From positions 1 to 38,433 of the forward strand of contig JANYJV010000008.1 of the NCBI GenBank assembly GCA_025361725.1: DNA of 38,433 nucleotides. The letters are read 5' to 3'. Every line of letters begins with the position of its first letter. Position 1 is the first letter of the stretch. This document shows, piece after piece, positions 7,978-16,393 of this stretch. The notes below the pieces were generated by a model. It was not told where the DNA came from. It saw nothing but the letters and a program-made list of their open reading frames with translations, and did no database searches. The DNA comes from Acidimicrobiia bacterium (GTDB lineage Bacteria; Actinomycetota; Acidimicrobiia; IMCC26256; JAENVU01). A program made the position numbers and the translations under genes.

Positions 7978-9563
7978 CCGAGGTCCGTTCTGCGATTGCG
8001 AAGGAAGGTGACGATGCCAAACGCGACCACGAGCGCAGGGGCCCCGGCCACGAGTGCGGCGCTGAGCGGGTTTGCCGGCGGGTCGACTTCTCTGGCCACG
8101 ATGAGGGGCACGAACGCCAGAGCCACCACGACGAGCGGCGCGACCTGCTGCGCGGTGACGAGACGAGGGTTGAGCATCGCAACGGCGAGGTCCCGATCCG
8201 GGCGGCTGAGGTAGACGGACAGCGCACCCGCCGCCGGGGCGGTGGCAGCCAAGGCCAGCACCACCGCGGCGCCCACGATTGGTGAGACAGCGTGGACGCC
8301 GTGGGGAAGAGGGATCGCCGCGGCCACCAGCAGTCCGACTCCGAACCCGAGCGCGCCGAGGACGGCAACGAGTGCCCCTGGTGCCGCGAGGTGGGCGACG
8401 TAGAGATCGCCGACCGGCATGGGAACGCCGTTTCCGCGATCGGGATGGTCCACCTCTTGCGCAAGGCCCTCGACGGCATCGAGTGCGATCACGTAGGCCG
8501 CAAGTGCCGCCACTGCGAAGAGTGGAGTGGTTCCCCGAACTGCGGCTGCGCTGCTGGCGCCGACGACGAGCGAGAGCACGAGGACGCGGCTGATGCGCGC
8601 GCCGGGCCAGCGCGCGATTCCGTGCCAGTCCCTGCGCCAACTCGCGCGCCCCGTCGGCGCGGCGAGCCGGACTCGGAACCACGGCCGCGAGCGCGACTGT
8701 TCATGAGCGAGCTGACGGCGGAGGTTGATGACGGCCCGGAGGTCTTGCATCGTGGCGGCGAAGCGCAAGGAGCGGACCAGCTGCGCACGGTTGAGTACCG
8801 GCTCGAGCGACAAATTGTTCGCACCCCGCAGACCGACGGCGACAAGGGCGACCGAGAACGCGACGCCGGCCACGGAGAGGACGGACGACCGCAACGGGAA
8901 CAGCGCGAGATGACCGACCCAGGTGGCGGGCGAGGTTGAGGTACCGAACGCGAGATCGGCGCCGGACCAGCCCACGATCACGAGCCCGATGATGGTGCTG
9001 AGGATTTGCGGCAGGCGGCGCGTGGAGGCCACGAGTGCGCTTCCCCACGCCGCGAGTGCGGCGGCGACGCCGAACGCGATGCCCGCGACGACCCACTCGC
9101 CCGTCGACCGGCTGGGGATCCGCGGCGACGCTGCGATCCCAGCGACCACTCCCCCGAAGCCGCCCATCGCGAGAACCCCGCGCAGTTGGCGGTACGCACT
9201 GGTCCGGACGACCAGCCCGCGGTCGACCGGGGCGAGGAACAGGTGGTGGACCTCGGCGGCTTCGAACGCGAGCGGTCCTCCGTGCGCGCCGGATCGCAGC
9301 CCGAACGCGACGAGCAGCGCTACGACGCCGCCCGCGATGGCCGGCCCGTGGGCTCGTACGTCGGCGACGGCGTGGGGACTGATGGCCGCGTCACCGACGA
9401 CGAACGCCAGCAGCACGAGGCCGGCCATCGAGGAGATGCCGATGACGTACGCGCGGTAGAGCGCGTCGACCCAGTCCAGGTTCCGAAGCCGCTGAGCGCG
9501 TCGGCGATTCCGGAGGGCGTCGAGCGCGTCGCGTCCCGCCGACGGAGTGCGGGTGGGACTCAC
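7974..9563 (-). CDS. ABC transporter membrane subunit
   Basis: This 529-residue polytopic protein has roughly ten hydrophobic segments in clusters at about 40-100, 125-240 and 330-520, separated by a charged cytoplasmic stretch (about 265-330, rich in Arg). It starts with a soluble, basic N-terminus. It is the first gene of a two-gene operon with the ATPase downstream (ATGA overlap). No solute-binding protein is linked, which fits an exporter. I see no family-specific motif that gives the substrate. GTG at 9563 is chosen because TAGCGT lies seven bases upstream. Confidence 0.82.
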   Translation of the reverse strand: MSPTRTPSAGRDALDALRNRRRAQRLRNLDWVDALYRAYVIGISSMAGLVLLAFVVGDAAISPHAVADVRAHGPAIAGGVVALLVAFGLRSGAHGGPLAFEAAEVHHLFLAPVDRGLVVRTSAYRQLRGVLAMGGFGGVVAGIAASPRIPSRSTGEWVVAGIAFGVAAALAAWGSALVASTRRLPQILSTIIGLVIVGWSGADLAFGTSTSPATWVGHLALFPLRSSVLSVAGVAFSVALVAVGLRGANNLSLEPVLNRAQLVRSLRFAATMQDLRAVINLRRQLAHEQSRSRPWFRVRLAAPTGRASWRRDWHGIARWPGARISRVLVLSLVVGASSAAAVRGTTPLFAVAALAAYVIALDAVEGLAQEVDHPDRGNGVPMPVGDLYVAHLAAPGALVAVLGALGFGVGLLVAAAIPLPHGVHAVSPIVGAAVVLALAATAPAAGALSVYLSRPDRDLAVAMLNPRLVTAQQVAPLVVVALAFVPLIVAREVDPPANPLSAALVAGAPALVVAFGIVTFLRNRRTDLG

Positions 9564-9570
9564 CCCGGCG

Positions 9571-9576
9571 ACGCTA
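9571..9576 (-). promoter_or_regulatory. Leaderless -10 box of the ABC permease operon
   Basis: TAGCGT on the minus strand is seven bases before the GTG at 9563, with no ribosome site between them. It sits in the short gap after the downstream end of the beta-helix gene. Confidence 0.5.
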
Positions 9577-9611
9577 CTGGCGGCGACTCACGAGCGACCC
9601 ACCGCGATTCG

Positions 9612-10796
9612 TCAGGCGAGCGGCTTCGGCGTCGGGCCGACCGCGCGCGTCGTCGGCTGGACACTCATCGGCAGCGGTCCGGTCAGGTTGTTCGACTGGG
9701 AGATGTTGGTGTTGTCGCCGTGATCGTGGAGCGCACCCGACGCACCGCGGAAGGTGTTGTTCGTGATCATCACGTTGTCGCTCCGTGAAACCCCGACGCC
9801 CGTGAGGTGATGGCTCCACTGGGTGGGGATGGTGTTGCCGCGGACCTCGAGCCCCCGGATGTTCTTGAAGACCATCGCCGATCCGAAGCCGCTCACCGGT
9901 CCGTCGGAAACGTTGCCGACCACGTGATAGTTGGAGCGCGAACCCTTCGGAGGCGCCACGAACACGACGAACGCCTTCTTGTGGAGTCGGTTTCCGGTGA
10001 TGTTGATGTTGTCCATCGGCGCGGCGGCACCGACGCTCGAAAAGAAGAAGAGGCGCCCGGGGCCGACGTCGTTGTCCCGGATGTAGACGTTTTTCGATGC
10101 AAACGTGGGCAGTGGCGGTTCCATGTCGATGGTGGCCCGGCGCGTTTCGGTGATGGAGTTGTGTTCGAAGACGATGTTCGTGCCGTTGATCGACCATCCC
10201 TGGCGCCCGTTGCGCGCGAACGACGAGTTGCGCACCGTGAAATTGGAGACGCCTCCGCCCAGGGCCACGAAGTCGCCGTAGACGTCGTAGGCCGCCACGT
10301 GGTCCATCACCATGCCGTTGACACCTTGGATGAAGTAGGCGTGCTGCGCTTCGAACTTGGGCTGGTAGGCAAGTTCTCCCCGGCCGGCGTGCGGGTTGGC
10401 CCCGACGGTTGTCAGGTCCCGCACGACGAGGTTGGTGCTGGCGCCGAATGTCCAGACGTTGCGCGTGCGGACCTTCTTCGGGTTCACCAGTTCCGAACCG
10501 TCAGTCACCTGCTTGACGGTGGCGTTGTTGCCTTCGAAGGTCAGACCGCTCCGGTGGGCGATGACGAGCGTCCCGTCGACTCGGTAACAGCCATTGGGTG
10601 CGAAGCTCAACACCGAGTTGTCGGGGACGGAGGCGAACCATGCCGTCAAGTCCGCCGTGACATCTCGTGAGCAGTCGGCAGGGATGGCGGCCGGGGCAGT
10701 GTCGACGGCTCCCGCCGGGGAGGCGCTCACTGCCACGCTTCCTGTCAGCGCCAGCGCGAGCGCAGCTCCGAATGTGACACACCGACGACTCCGCAT
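9612..10796 (-). CDS. Secreted parallel beta-helix (pectate-lyase-like fold) protein
   Basis: This 394-residue exported protein has an N-terminal Sec signal (basic MRSRR, hydrophobic stretch, cleavage near SPAGA-V). It is followed by repeated short strands rich in N, G and V, such as NLVVRDLTTVGAN, NFTVRNSSFARNG, NIVFEHNSITETR and NVMITNNTFRGAS. That is the right-handed beta-helix pattern of PF13229-like proteins, which often act on polysaccharides. No catalytic residues can be assigned. Two cysteines near residues 42 and 69 may pair. An AAGAG sequence lies right before the ATG. It is divergent from the glycosyltransferase at 10906. Confidence 0.85.
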   Translation of the reverse strand: MRSRRCVTFGAALALALTGSVAVSASPAGAVDTAPAAIPADCSRDVTADLTAWFASVPDNSVLSFAPNGCYRVDGTLVIAHRSGLTFEGNNATVKQVTDGSELVNPKKVRTRNVWTFGASTNLVVRDLTTVGANPHAGRGELAYQPKFEAQHAYFIQGVNGMVMDHVAAYDVYGDFVALGGGVSNFTVRNSSFARNGRQGWSINGTNIVFEHNSITETRRATIDMEPPLPTFASKNVYIRDNDVGPGRLFFFSSVGAAAPMDNINITGNRLHKKAFVVFVAPPKGSRSNYHVVGNVSDGPVSGFGSAMVFKNIRGLEVRGNTIPTQWSHHLTGVGVSRSDNVMITNNTFRGASGALHDHGDNTNISQSNNLTGPLPMSVQPTTRAVGPTPKPLA

Positions 10797-10837
10797 CTCT
10801 TGGTATCGGCGCCGAGGACGTCTGCGCTTGAAAATCG

Positions 10838-10854
10838 CTGCAAGTTTTTTGCAG
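10838..10854. promoter_or_regulatory. Inverted repeat in divergent promoter region
   Basis: CTGCAA, five bases, then TTGCAG form a perfect palindrome. It sits between two divergent genes, about 60 bases before the predicted start of the glycosyltransferase message. It could be an operator. A small hairpin is the other reading. Confidence 0.35.
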
Positions 10855-10890
10855 ATCGTGCCGCAACGACAGGACGATGAGTCCTCTGGC

Positions 10891-10896
10891 TACGAT
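10891..10896 (+). promoter_or_regulatory. -10 box of the membrane glycosyltransferase
   Basis: TACGAT is nine bases before the ATG at 10906, so the message would have at most a few untranslated bases. No ribosome site is seen. Confidence 0.4.
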
Positions 10897-10905
10897 CGTC
10901 GGGTC

Positions 10906-12213
10906 ATGACGCGCCCGGAGTCTGGTCGACGGTTCTGGTGGGCGCTCGGCGGGGTCGCAGCGCTCGCGCTCGCGGTTCGACTCGTCTACATCTTCGGGTT
11001 CCGTCAGCAACTCCACTTCGGAGGCGACGCCTTCGTCTACCACGCGGGCGCCAATCTTTTGGCCGACGGCAAGGGTTTCATCTGGCCGTTTGCGCCCGCG
11101 CGAGCGATCCCGACGAGCGCGCATCCGCCGCTCTACATGCTGTATCTGGCGGTGCCCTCCGTATTCGGGTTCACGAGTGTGCTCACGCACCTGATCTGGT
11201 CTGCGGTGCTCGGGACGGCCACGGTCGTGGTCGTCGCCCTGATCGGGAAAGAGGTCGGCGGAGAACGAACGGCGTTGGTGGCCGGGCTGATCGCGGCGAT
11301 CAATTCGAACCTCTGGGTGCCGGACGGATCGCTCATGGCGGAATCGATGGCGATGTTCGCGACCGGACTCGCGGTTTATTTCGCCTTTCGGTATTGGCGA
11401 GATCCTCGCGGGCGTTGGCTCGTCTGGGTGGGCATCGCCGGAGGATTGGGTGCACTCAGTCGTTCCGAGTTGGTGCTCCTCATCCCGCTCCTCGTCATCC
11501 CACTCGCGGTGCTCGCCTCGGGACCGTCGCGCCGGTATCGCCTGCGGGCCACGGCGGCCGCCATTGCCGCCGGCGTCGTGGTGATGACACCCTGGTTGCT
11601 GTTCAACCTGACGCGATTCGAGAAGCCCGAGCTGCTGAGTACGCAGTTCGGCGCCCTCCTTGCCTCCACGGACTGTGACCTGGTCTGGAAAGGCCCGACC
11701 AAGAGCTACTACTCGGTTGTGTGCGCGGACAACGTACGGAAACGCTCGATTCCTGACGGGGCCGACGAGTCGGTGCAGGACGCCGCGTACCGACGTGCCG
11801 GCATTGACTACGTGTCCAATCACCTGAGCGAGCTGCCCAGCGTGGTCGCTGCCCGCCTCGGTGCGACCGTCGGGTTGTACCAACCCGAGACGCAGATCAA
11901 CCTGGACAGCGCGATCGAGGGCAGGGAGCGGCCGATTGCCCGGATCGGGCTGTACTCGTTCCAAGCCTTGGCACTGCTGTCGGTCGCCGGCGCGATCGCC
12001 CTCCGGGTCCGACGCCAGGCCCCAATTTTCCCGCTGATGATTCCAGTGGTGACCGTGGTCGTGACGGTCACCACGGGCTATGCGAGCACGCGTTTTCGAG
12101 CCCCGGCCGAGGTGGTGCTGTGCGTCCTGGCGGCCGTGGCACTCGAAGCCATTGGTTCTCGGGTTCGTCCAGAGCAGCACCCGACACCGTCCGTGGACAG
12201 GGGTGTTTGCTGA
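10906..12213 (+). CDS. Membrane glycosyltransferase, GT39/PMT-like
   Basis: This 435-residue integral membrane protein has about nine to ten hydrophobic segments. The first luminal loop contains an acidic GGDAFVYHAGA stretch after TM1 and a following SAHPPLYMLYL motif. That is the layout of GT-C (GT39/ArnT-like) enzymes, which move sugars from polyprenyl-phosphate carriers on the outer face of the membrane. The C-terminal ~25 residues are soluble. The start is at the ATG just before the first TM helix and just after a TACGAT box; an open frame further upstream runs over the beta-helix gene and is not used. Acceptor and donor are unknown. Confidence 0.8.
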   Translation: MTRPESGRRFWWALGGVAALALAVRLVYIFGFRQQLHFGGDAFVYHAGANLLADGKGFIWPFAPARAIPTSAHPPLYMLYLAVPSVFGFTSVLTHLIWSAVLGTATVVVVALIGKEVGGERTALVAGLIAAINSNLWVPDGSLMAESMAMFATGLAVYFAFRYWRDPRGRWLVWVGIAGGLGALSRSELVLLIPLLVIPLAVLASGPSRRYRLRATAAAIAAGVVVMTPWLLFNLTRFEKPELLSTQFGALLASTDCDLVWKGPTKSYYSVVCADNVRKRSIPDGADESVQDAAYRRAGIDYVSNHLSELPSVVAARLGATVGLYQPETQINLDSAIEGRERPIARIGLYSFQALALLSVAGAIALRVRRQAPIFPLMIPVVTVVVTVTTGYASTRFRAPAEVVLCVLAAVALEAIGSRVRPEQHPTPSVDRGVC

Positions 12214-12289
12214 TCCTCCGGCTCGACAACTGCGCCGGTGAACCGACCGTCTGCCCTGGATCAGTTGACCCATTTCCGGCCTTGTGTGT

Positions 12290-12920
12290 TGCTGCGCGTC
12301 GTTCGAGCGGCCACGTGTCGTCGCCGCCGAACCAGGCAGGCGATGCGGCGGGCTGTCAGCGGATCTTCGGTATGCAGGACCGAATGGCAACAGTGGGTTC
12401 AACACGTGCGCGGCGTGGAGCGGTCGCACCCGCGATCGGGACAACCCGACGGCTTCTGGTGGAACGGCACTGCTTTCGTGGGTTCCGCAATCAACGCCCC
12501 GACCACCGGTGCGGCGAGTTGGCATACTGCGTTGCCGGCGACGGCGCTGACCAACGGCGTGAGTGACACGGTCACTGTGAGCGCGACGGACACGGCCCGC
12601 AACGTCGGCGTTGCATCGTCGAGGTTTACCTACGACACACAACGTCCAATCGCCGTCAGTGCCACGGTGACCAACCAGAACGGCACTGTGCAGGGCACCG
12701 GCCGCGACGCTCGACTAATGGGAACAAGACGGTCACCTTCACGGTGAACACCGCGTGTCAACCGTCGCCGAGTTGGATGGGCATTTTGTTGGCCACCGTG
12801 AAATCTGGTGCTTGGCAGTTCACGCCGGCTGTCACCCTGCTCGATCGTGTCGGCAATACGGCGACGGGCGCGCTGACAGCATCGCCAGCCAGTCCGATGC
12901 CGTTCCCGCCGCCACCTAGG
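12290..12920 (+). pseudogene. Remnant of an Ig-like repeat surface protein
   Basis: Two readable pieces lie in different frames. The first (about 12440-12710) reads DGFWWNGTAFVGSA, LTNGVSDTVTVSATDTA and SSRFTYDTQRP, the pattern of bacterial Ig-like repeats in large secreted adhesins. A frame shift near 12715 leads to NKTVTFTVNTAC, WQFTPAVTLLDRVGNTATG, which ends at a proline-rich tail near 12920. There is no start, signal peptide or anchor. It is most likely the tail of a once larger surface gene. Bases 12214-12290 show no coding sense that I can support. Confidence 0.6.
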
Positions 12921-14211
12921 GGACCTTGATCTGCTGCGCCGGCGGCGCCAGGGTCGGGCGAGCGTCGAGCCCGAGGGTCCACACGTCGAACGAGCCGTCG
13001 CCGGGTTCCGAGCCCGTCCAGTGATCGAACGACGACGATGCACCGTGGTAATGGATCGTCCTGCGACGCTTGAGCTCGTCAGAGCAGGCCAAGAACGTGG
13101 AACAGATGGTCTTTCCAGTCAGGTTCTTTGCAAAATGGTCACGAATCGCCTGAGGGTCGTCGGCCTGGGCTGCGACTGCGGCCAAGGCGACGAGGACGAC
13201 GCAGTCGTACGTGCTGGCCGAGAAGAAAGGTTCGACGCCGGCCGCAAACAGGCGGGCGTTGAACGGGTGGTCGATGCCGGCAGGGGCGCCGGCCGGGGTG
13301 GTCCCCTTCATGCTCGCGACCACGGCCGGGTTCGCCGGATCGACGAGTGCCCCGAGTTCGGCGTTCTGGAGGCCGTCGGATCCGTAGGTCGGAATCTGCG
13401 TCGGACCCTTCCCCTGCGCGATCAGGGCCTGGAGCACGGGCGCGATTCCGTCGGGAAATCCGATCAGTACCACTGCGTCTGGTTGTCGGCTCAGTGTTTC
13501 GGTGGCGGCGCGGTTCGCACCGGCATCGCCCGGTCGCAGCGAGACGAGCCGCGCGGCGGTCGCGTGCTGAGCCACGAGACTACGAACGACATCCGTGCCA
13601 AACGGGAGCCCATAGTCGTCGCGCGTCGCGATGACCACGGGACGTGTCCGTCCGTCGGCAACGAGGAGCTTCGCGAGCGCCCTCGCCTGGAGTCGATCAG
13701 GTGGTGCGGTCCGGAAGTAGAAGCCGTTCTGTTGCGCCGCTCCGGAAATCGGCCCGTAAGAGTTCGATCCCGAGCAGATCACCGCGCGATGGGCCGGCGG
13801 CCGGGTGACGAGGTCGAGCGCAGCTTGCGACGTTGAGGGTCCGATGATCGCGTCCGCATGACTCGTGTCGACGAGGCTGGTCATCGCCGTCCGCGCGGTG
13901 GCCGATGCCGAACCGTCGTCGGCCACGACGAGCCCCACCGGCTTGCCGTTGACCCCGCCCGACAGGTTGATTTCGTCGACCGCGAGCTTGACCGGAACGG
14001 TGAAGGAGTCCGAGATGATCGCGATCGGGCCGGTCAGCGGGGCGAGTTGTCCGATGGTCAACACGGAATCGGCGCCCGGACGGGAGGTGGTGGTCGTGGT
14101 GCTCGTGTACCGAGGGCGCGGCGCCACTGCGGGCTTGCTGCTCGAGCACGCGGCGAGCATGGCGCCGATGATGGTCAGAGCAAGGAGGTGTTGAGGGCGT
14201 CGAGTGATCAC
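12916..14211 (-). CDS. Periplasmic-binding-type lipoprotein (Leu/Ile/Val-binding family)
   Basis: This exported lipoprotein of about 431 residues has a lipobox LAAC in a short signal peptide (LLALTIIGAMLAAC), then a Thr/Ser linker and a Peripla_BP_6 fold (ADSVLTIGQLAPLTGPIA, AVDEINLSGGVNGKPV, DAIIGPSTSQAALD). Members bind branched-chain amino acids, amides or other small ligands for ABC uptake or signalling. No livHMGF genes are nearby, so the ligand and partner are unknown. GTG at 14211 is chosen because AGGAG lies six bases upstream and the signal peptide starts there; an upstream ATG at 14262 would add 17 unlikely residues. Confidence 0.87.
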   Translation of the reverse strand: MITRRPQHLLALTIIGAMLAACSSSKPAVAPRPRYTSTTTTTSRPGADSVLTIGQLAPLTGPIAIISDSFTVPVKLAVDEINLSGGVNGKPVGLVVADDGSASATARTAMTSLVDTSHADAIIGPSTSQAALDLVTRPPAHRAVICSGSNSYGPISGAAQQNGFYFRTAPPDRLQARALAKLLVADGRTRPVVIATRDDYGLPFGTDVVRSLVAQHATAARLVSLRPGDAGANRAATETLSRQPDAVVLIGFPDGIAPVLQALIAQGKGPTQIPTYGSDGLQNAELGALVDPANPAVVASMKGTTPAGAPAGIDHPFNARLFAAGVEPFFSASTYDCVVLVALAAVAAQADDPQAIRDHFAKNLTGKTICSTFLACSDELKRRRTIHYHGASSSFDHWTGSEPGDGSFDVWTLGLDARPTLAPPAQQIKVP

Positions 14212-14238
14212 AACGATCTCCTGGACATAGGGGACGCG

Positions 14239-14262
14239 TTGCACCCTAGGTCTGGCGTGCAA
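14239..14262. promoter_or_regulatory. Inverted repeat TTGCAC-N12-GTGCAA
   Basis: This perfect 6-base palindrome has a 12-base spacer and lies 28-51 bases before the lipoprotein start, in a divergent region. It is a candidate operator. The binding protein is unknown. Confidence 0.35.
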
Positions 14263-14392
14263 TCGACCGATCCACCCTCGCCGTGCTTGATGAGCAGCTC
14301 GGTGGAATCGATCGGTGCCGCCGTTTCAGATTCGAGCCCTCGCTCGCCGACAACACCTCCAGACCGTGTCGGAGATCCGAGGTGGAGCAAAC

Positions 14393-16321
14393 GTGAAGCG
14401 GCAGCCACGCGTGATCACGGCAGTGGTAACGGTCGGATTGCTGATCGGTCTGATGCCGGGCCCCGCGGGTGCGTGGCCGGGTGACCTCGACGGCTCGTTC
14501 GGGGCGTGTGGCGTCTCGCCGGTCGACGTGCTGCCCGGTACCGCGAGCGTCGCTCGCGCGGCCGCTCTCCAATCGGACGGCAAGGTGGTGGTGGCCGGCT
14601 CCTCCGATGACCGCGGCCTCGTCATGCGCCTCGACGGCGGTGCGCTCGACCCGACGTTCGGCGTTGCCGGGCGCAATCGGGTGCGGGTCAGTGGAGTCGG
14701 TCGGTACTTCGCGATCGCGCCGACGAGTGGCGGCGGTGCCGTGGTCGCCGGAGATCGAACCAACGGTGCCGTGGTCGACACGATCGTTGCTCGCGTTCGC
14801 CAGAACGGAACGCTGGACCCCACCTTTCACGCCAACGGGCGGCTGACCGTGGACGTCGGTGGCAACGACTCTGCCCGTGCGGTCGCGTCGCTGAGTGACG
14901 GTCGGGTGCTCGCAGCCGGGAACGCGAACACGGGCGGGTACGTCGCTCGGTTCGGAAACGACGGCACACCGGATACGAGTTGTGATGGTGACGGTCGCGT
15001 GACCGGCCTCGCGCTCATGGTGCGTGCGATCGCGACCCGAGCGGATGGATCGGTGTACGTGGCCGGGTCCACGAGCACGAGTTCCTCCGATTGGCGGATC
15101 ATCCACCTGTCGAGTGACGGCAGCGTCGATACCAGCTTCGGCGGGTCCAACGGGATGACGGTCGATGTCGGTGGTCAGGACGTCATCACCGCAATCGTCG
15201 TGCAGCCGGACGGCAAGGTGGTCGCCGCCGGATACGGCAATGGGGCCTCGGGGCACGGTCAGACGATCGTGCGGCGCTACCTCGAAGGTGGGACGCCGGA
15301 TTCGTCGTTCACGAACTACCGCGAGGCCTTCGGGATCAATGACGCTCCGAGCGCGTTGACCCGTCAGTCCGACGGGCACCTCGTTGTCGCGGTGAACTCC
15401 AAGGTGGGATCGGACAACGACATCGTGCTCGCTCGCCTCGGGGACGACGGCACGCCCGACGACGGCTTCGGCGTTGGCGGAGTCTCGGTGGTGGATGCGG
15501 GGCGCCGGAGCGCGGTCAACGCCGTCGTCGCACCGCCGGACGGCCGGATCATGGCGATCGGGTCCGTCCGCCAAGCCGGTCGCGACGTCGTCGGGCTGTT
15601 CCGATTCCAACCGGATTCGTCGACAGTGGCGTGCCGACCCAGGGCGTGGTCGTGGACGGCTTCGGGGCCCTTCACGGTTGGAGTGCCGGGTGTCAAGCGG
15701 CTCCTCCCGGCTTCGTCGGGAATGCCTACTGGCCCGGATGGGACATCGTGCGCGGCGTCGCGTCACTCCCCGGATCCGCGGGACTCACGGTGGACGCGTA
15801 CGGCGGCGTCCACGGGTTCACGTTCGGTGACGGATCCATGCCAACGGTCGTGGGCGGGCCGTATTGGAACGGTCAGGACATCGTCCGCGGCATCGCGACG
15901 GTGCCGGAAGGAACCGGTGGATTCGTGCTCGATCTCTCGGGCGGTCTGCACCCATTCTCGGTCAACGGTGGCCCGATGCCCGTCGCGCCTCCGGACGCTC
16001 CGTACTGGGCGGGACTCGACCTTGCCCGGGGCGTTGCGATGACCCCCGACGGGCGGCGGTGGCTACATCGTGGACCTGGCCGGTGGGGTGCACGCATTCG
16101 GTGACGCGCCCGCGCCGAACTCCAGTGCGCTGTTCTGGCCCGGTCAGGACGTGGCCCGTGGGATCACCCTCGCGCCGGACGGCAGTGGCGGTTGGATTCT
16201 CGACTACTTCGGAGGCCTCCATCCGTTCGGGACCGGCGGCGATCCCGCGCCTCCCGCGACGGTTGGCGGGCCCTACTGGGCGGGCTTCGCGATCGCTCGG
16301 GGGGTGGCCGCCCTCCCGTAG
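14393..16321 (+). pseudogene. Delta-60-repeat beta-propeller surface protein, split by two frame shifts
   Basis: GTG at 14393 (GGTGGAG upstream) opens a signal peptide (VITAVVTVGLLIGLMPGPAGA). Seven or eight delta-60 repeats follow, each with a QxDGKVVVAG and LDPTFG pattern (about residues 40-400). Near 15615-15635 the sense moves to a second frame, and near 16048-16060, in a G-rich run, it returns to the first. The C-terminal part has five ~48-residue units of the form DxxGGLHPFG, PYWxGxDIARGVA. Frame 1 alone stops at 16042. The two shifts cancel, so the gene could be intact if the assembly is wrong; if real, only the propeller is made. Confidence 0.75.
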
Positions 16322-16380
16322 CGGTCGCGGCCGTCGGCGGGGTATCAGCCGGTTTCTCATCGGCGTGCGTGAAGGGTCGA

Positions 16381-16386
16381 TACGTT
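16381..16386 (+). promoter_or_regulatory. Leaderless -10 box of the sulfatase-type gene
   Basis: TACGTT is seven bases before the ATG at 16394, which favours that start over the in-frame ATG at 16385 that lies inside the box. Confidence 0.5.
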
Positions 16387-16393
16387 GTGCGCG

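Noticed and set aside
7978..8682. N-terminal extension of the ABC ATPase
   Set aside because: It is Arg- and Pro-rich shadow coding over the permease; the ATGA junction sets the start at 7977.
14315..14392. ATG start for the delta-60 protein at 14315
   Set aside because: The added 26 residues do not form part of the signal peptide, while GTG at 14393 has a GGTGGAG site and opens the signal directly.
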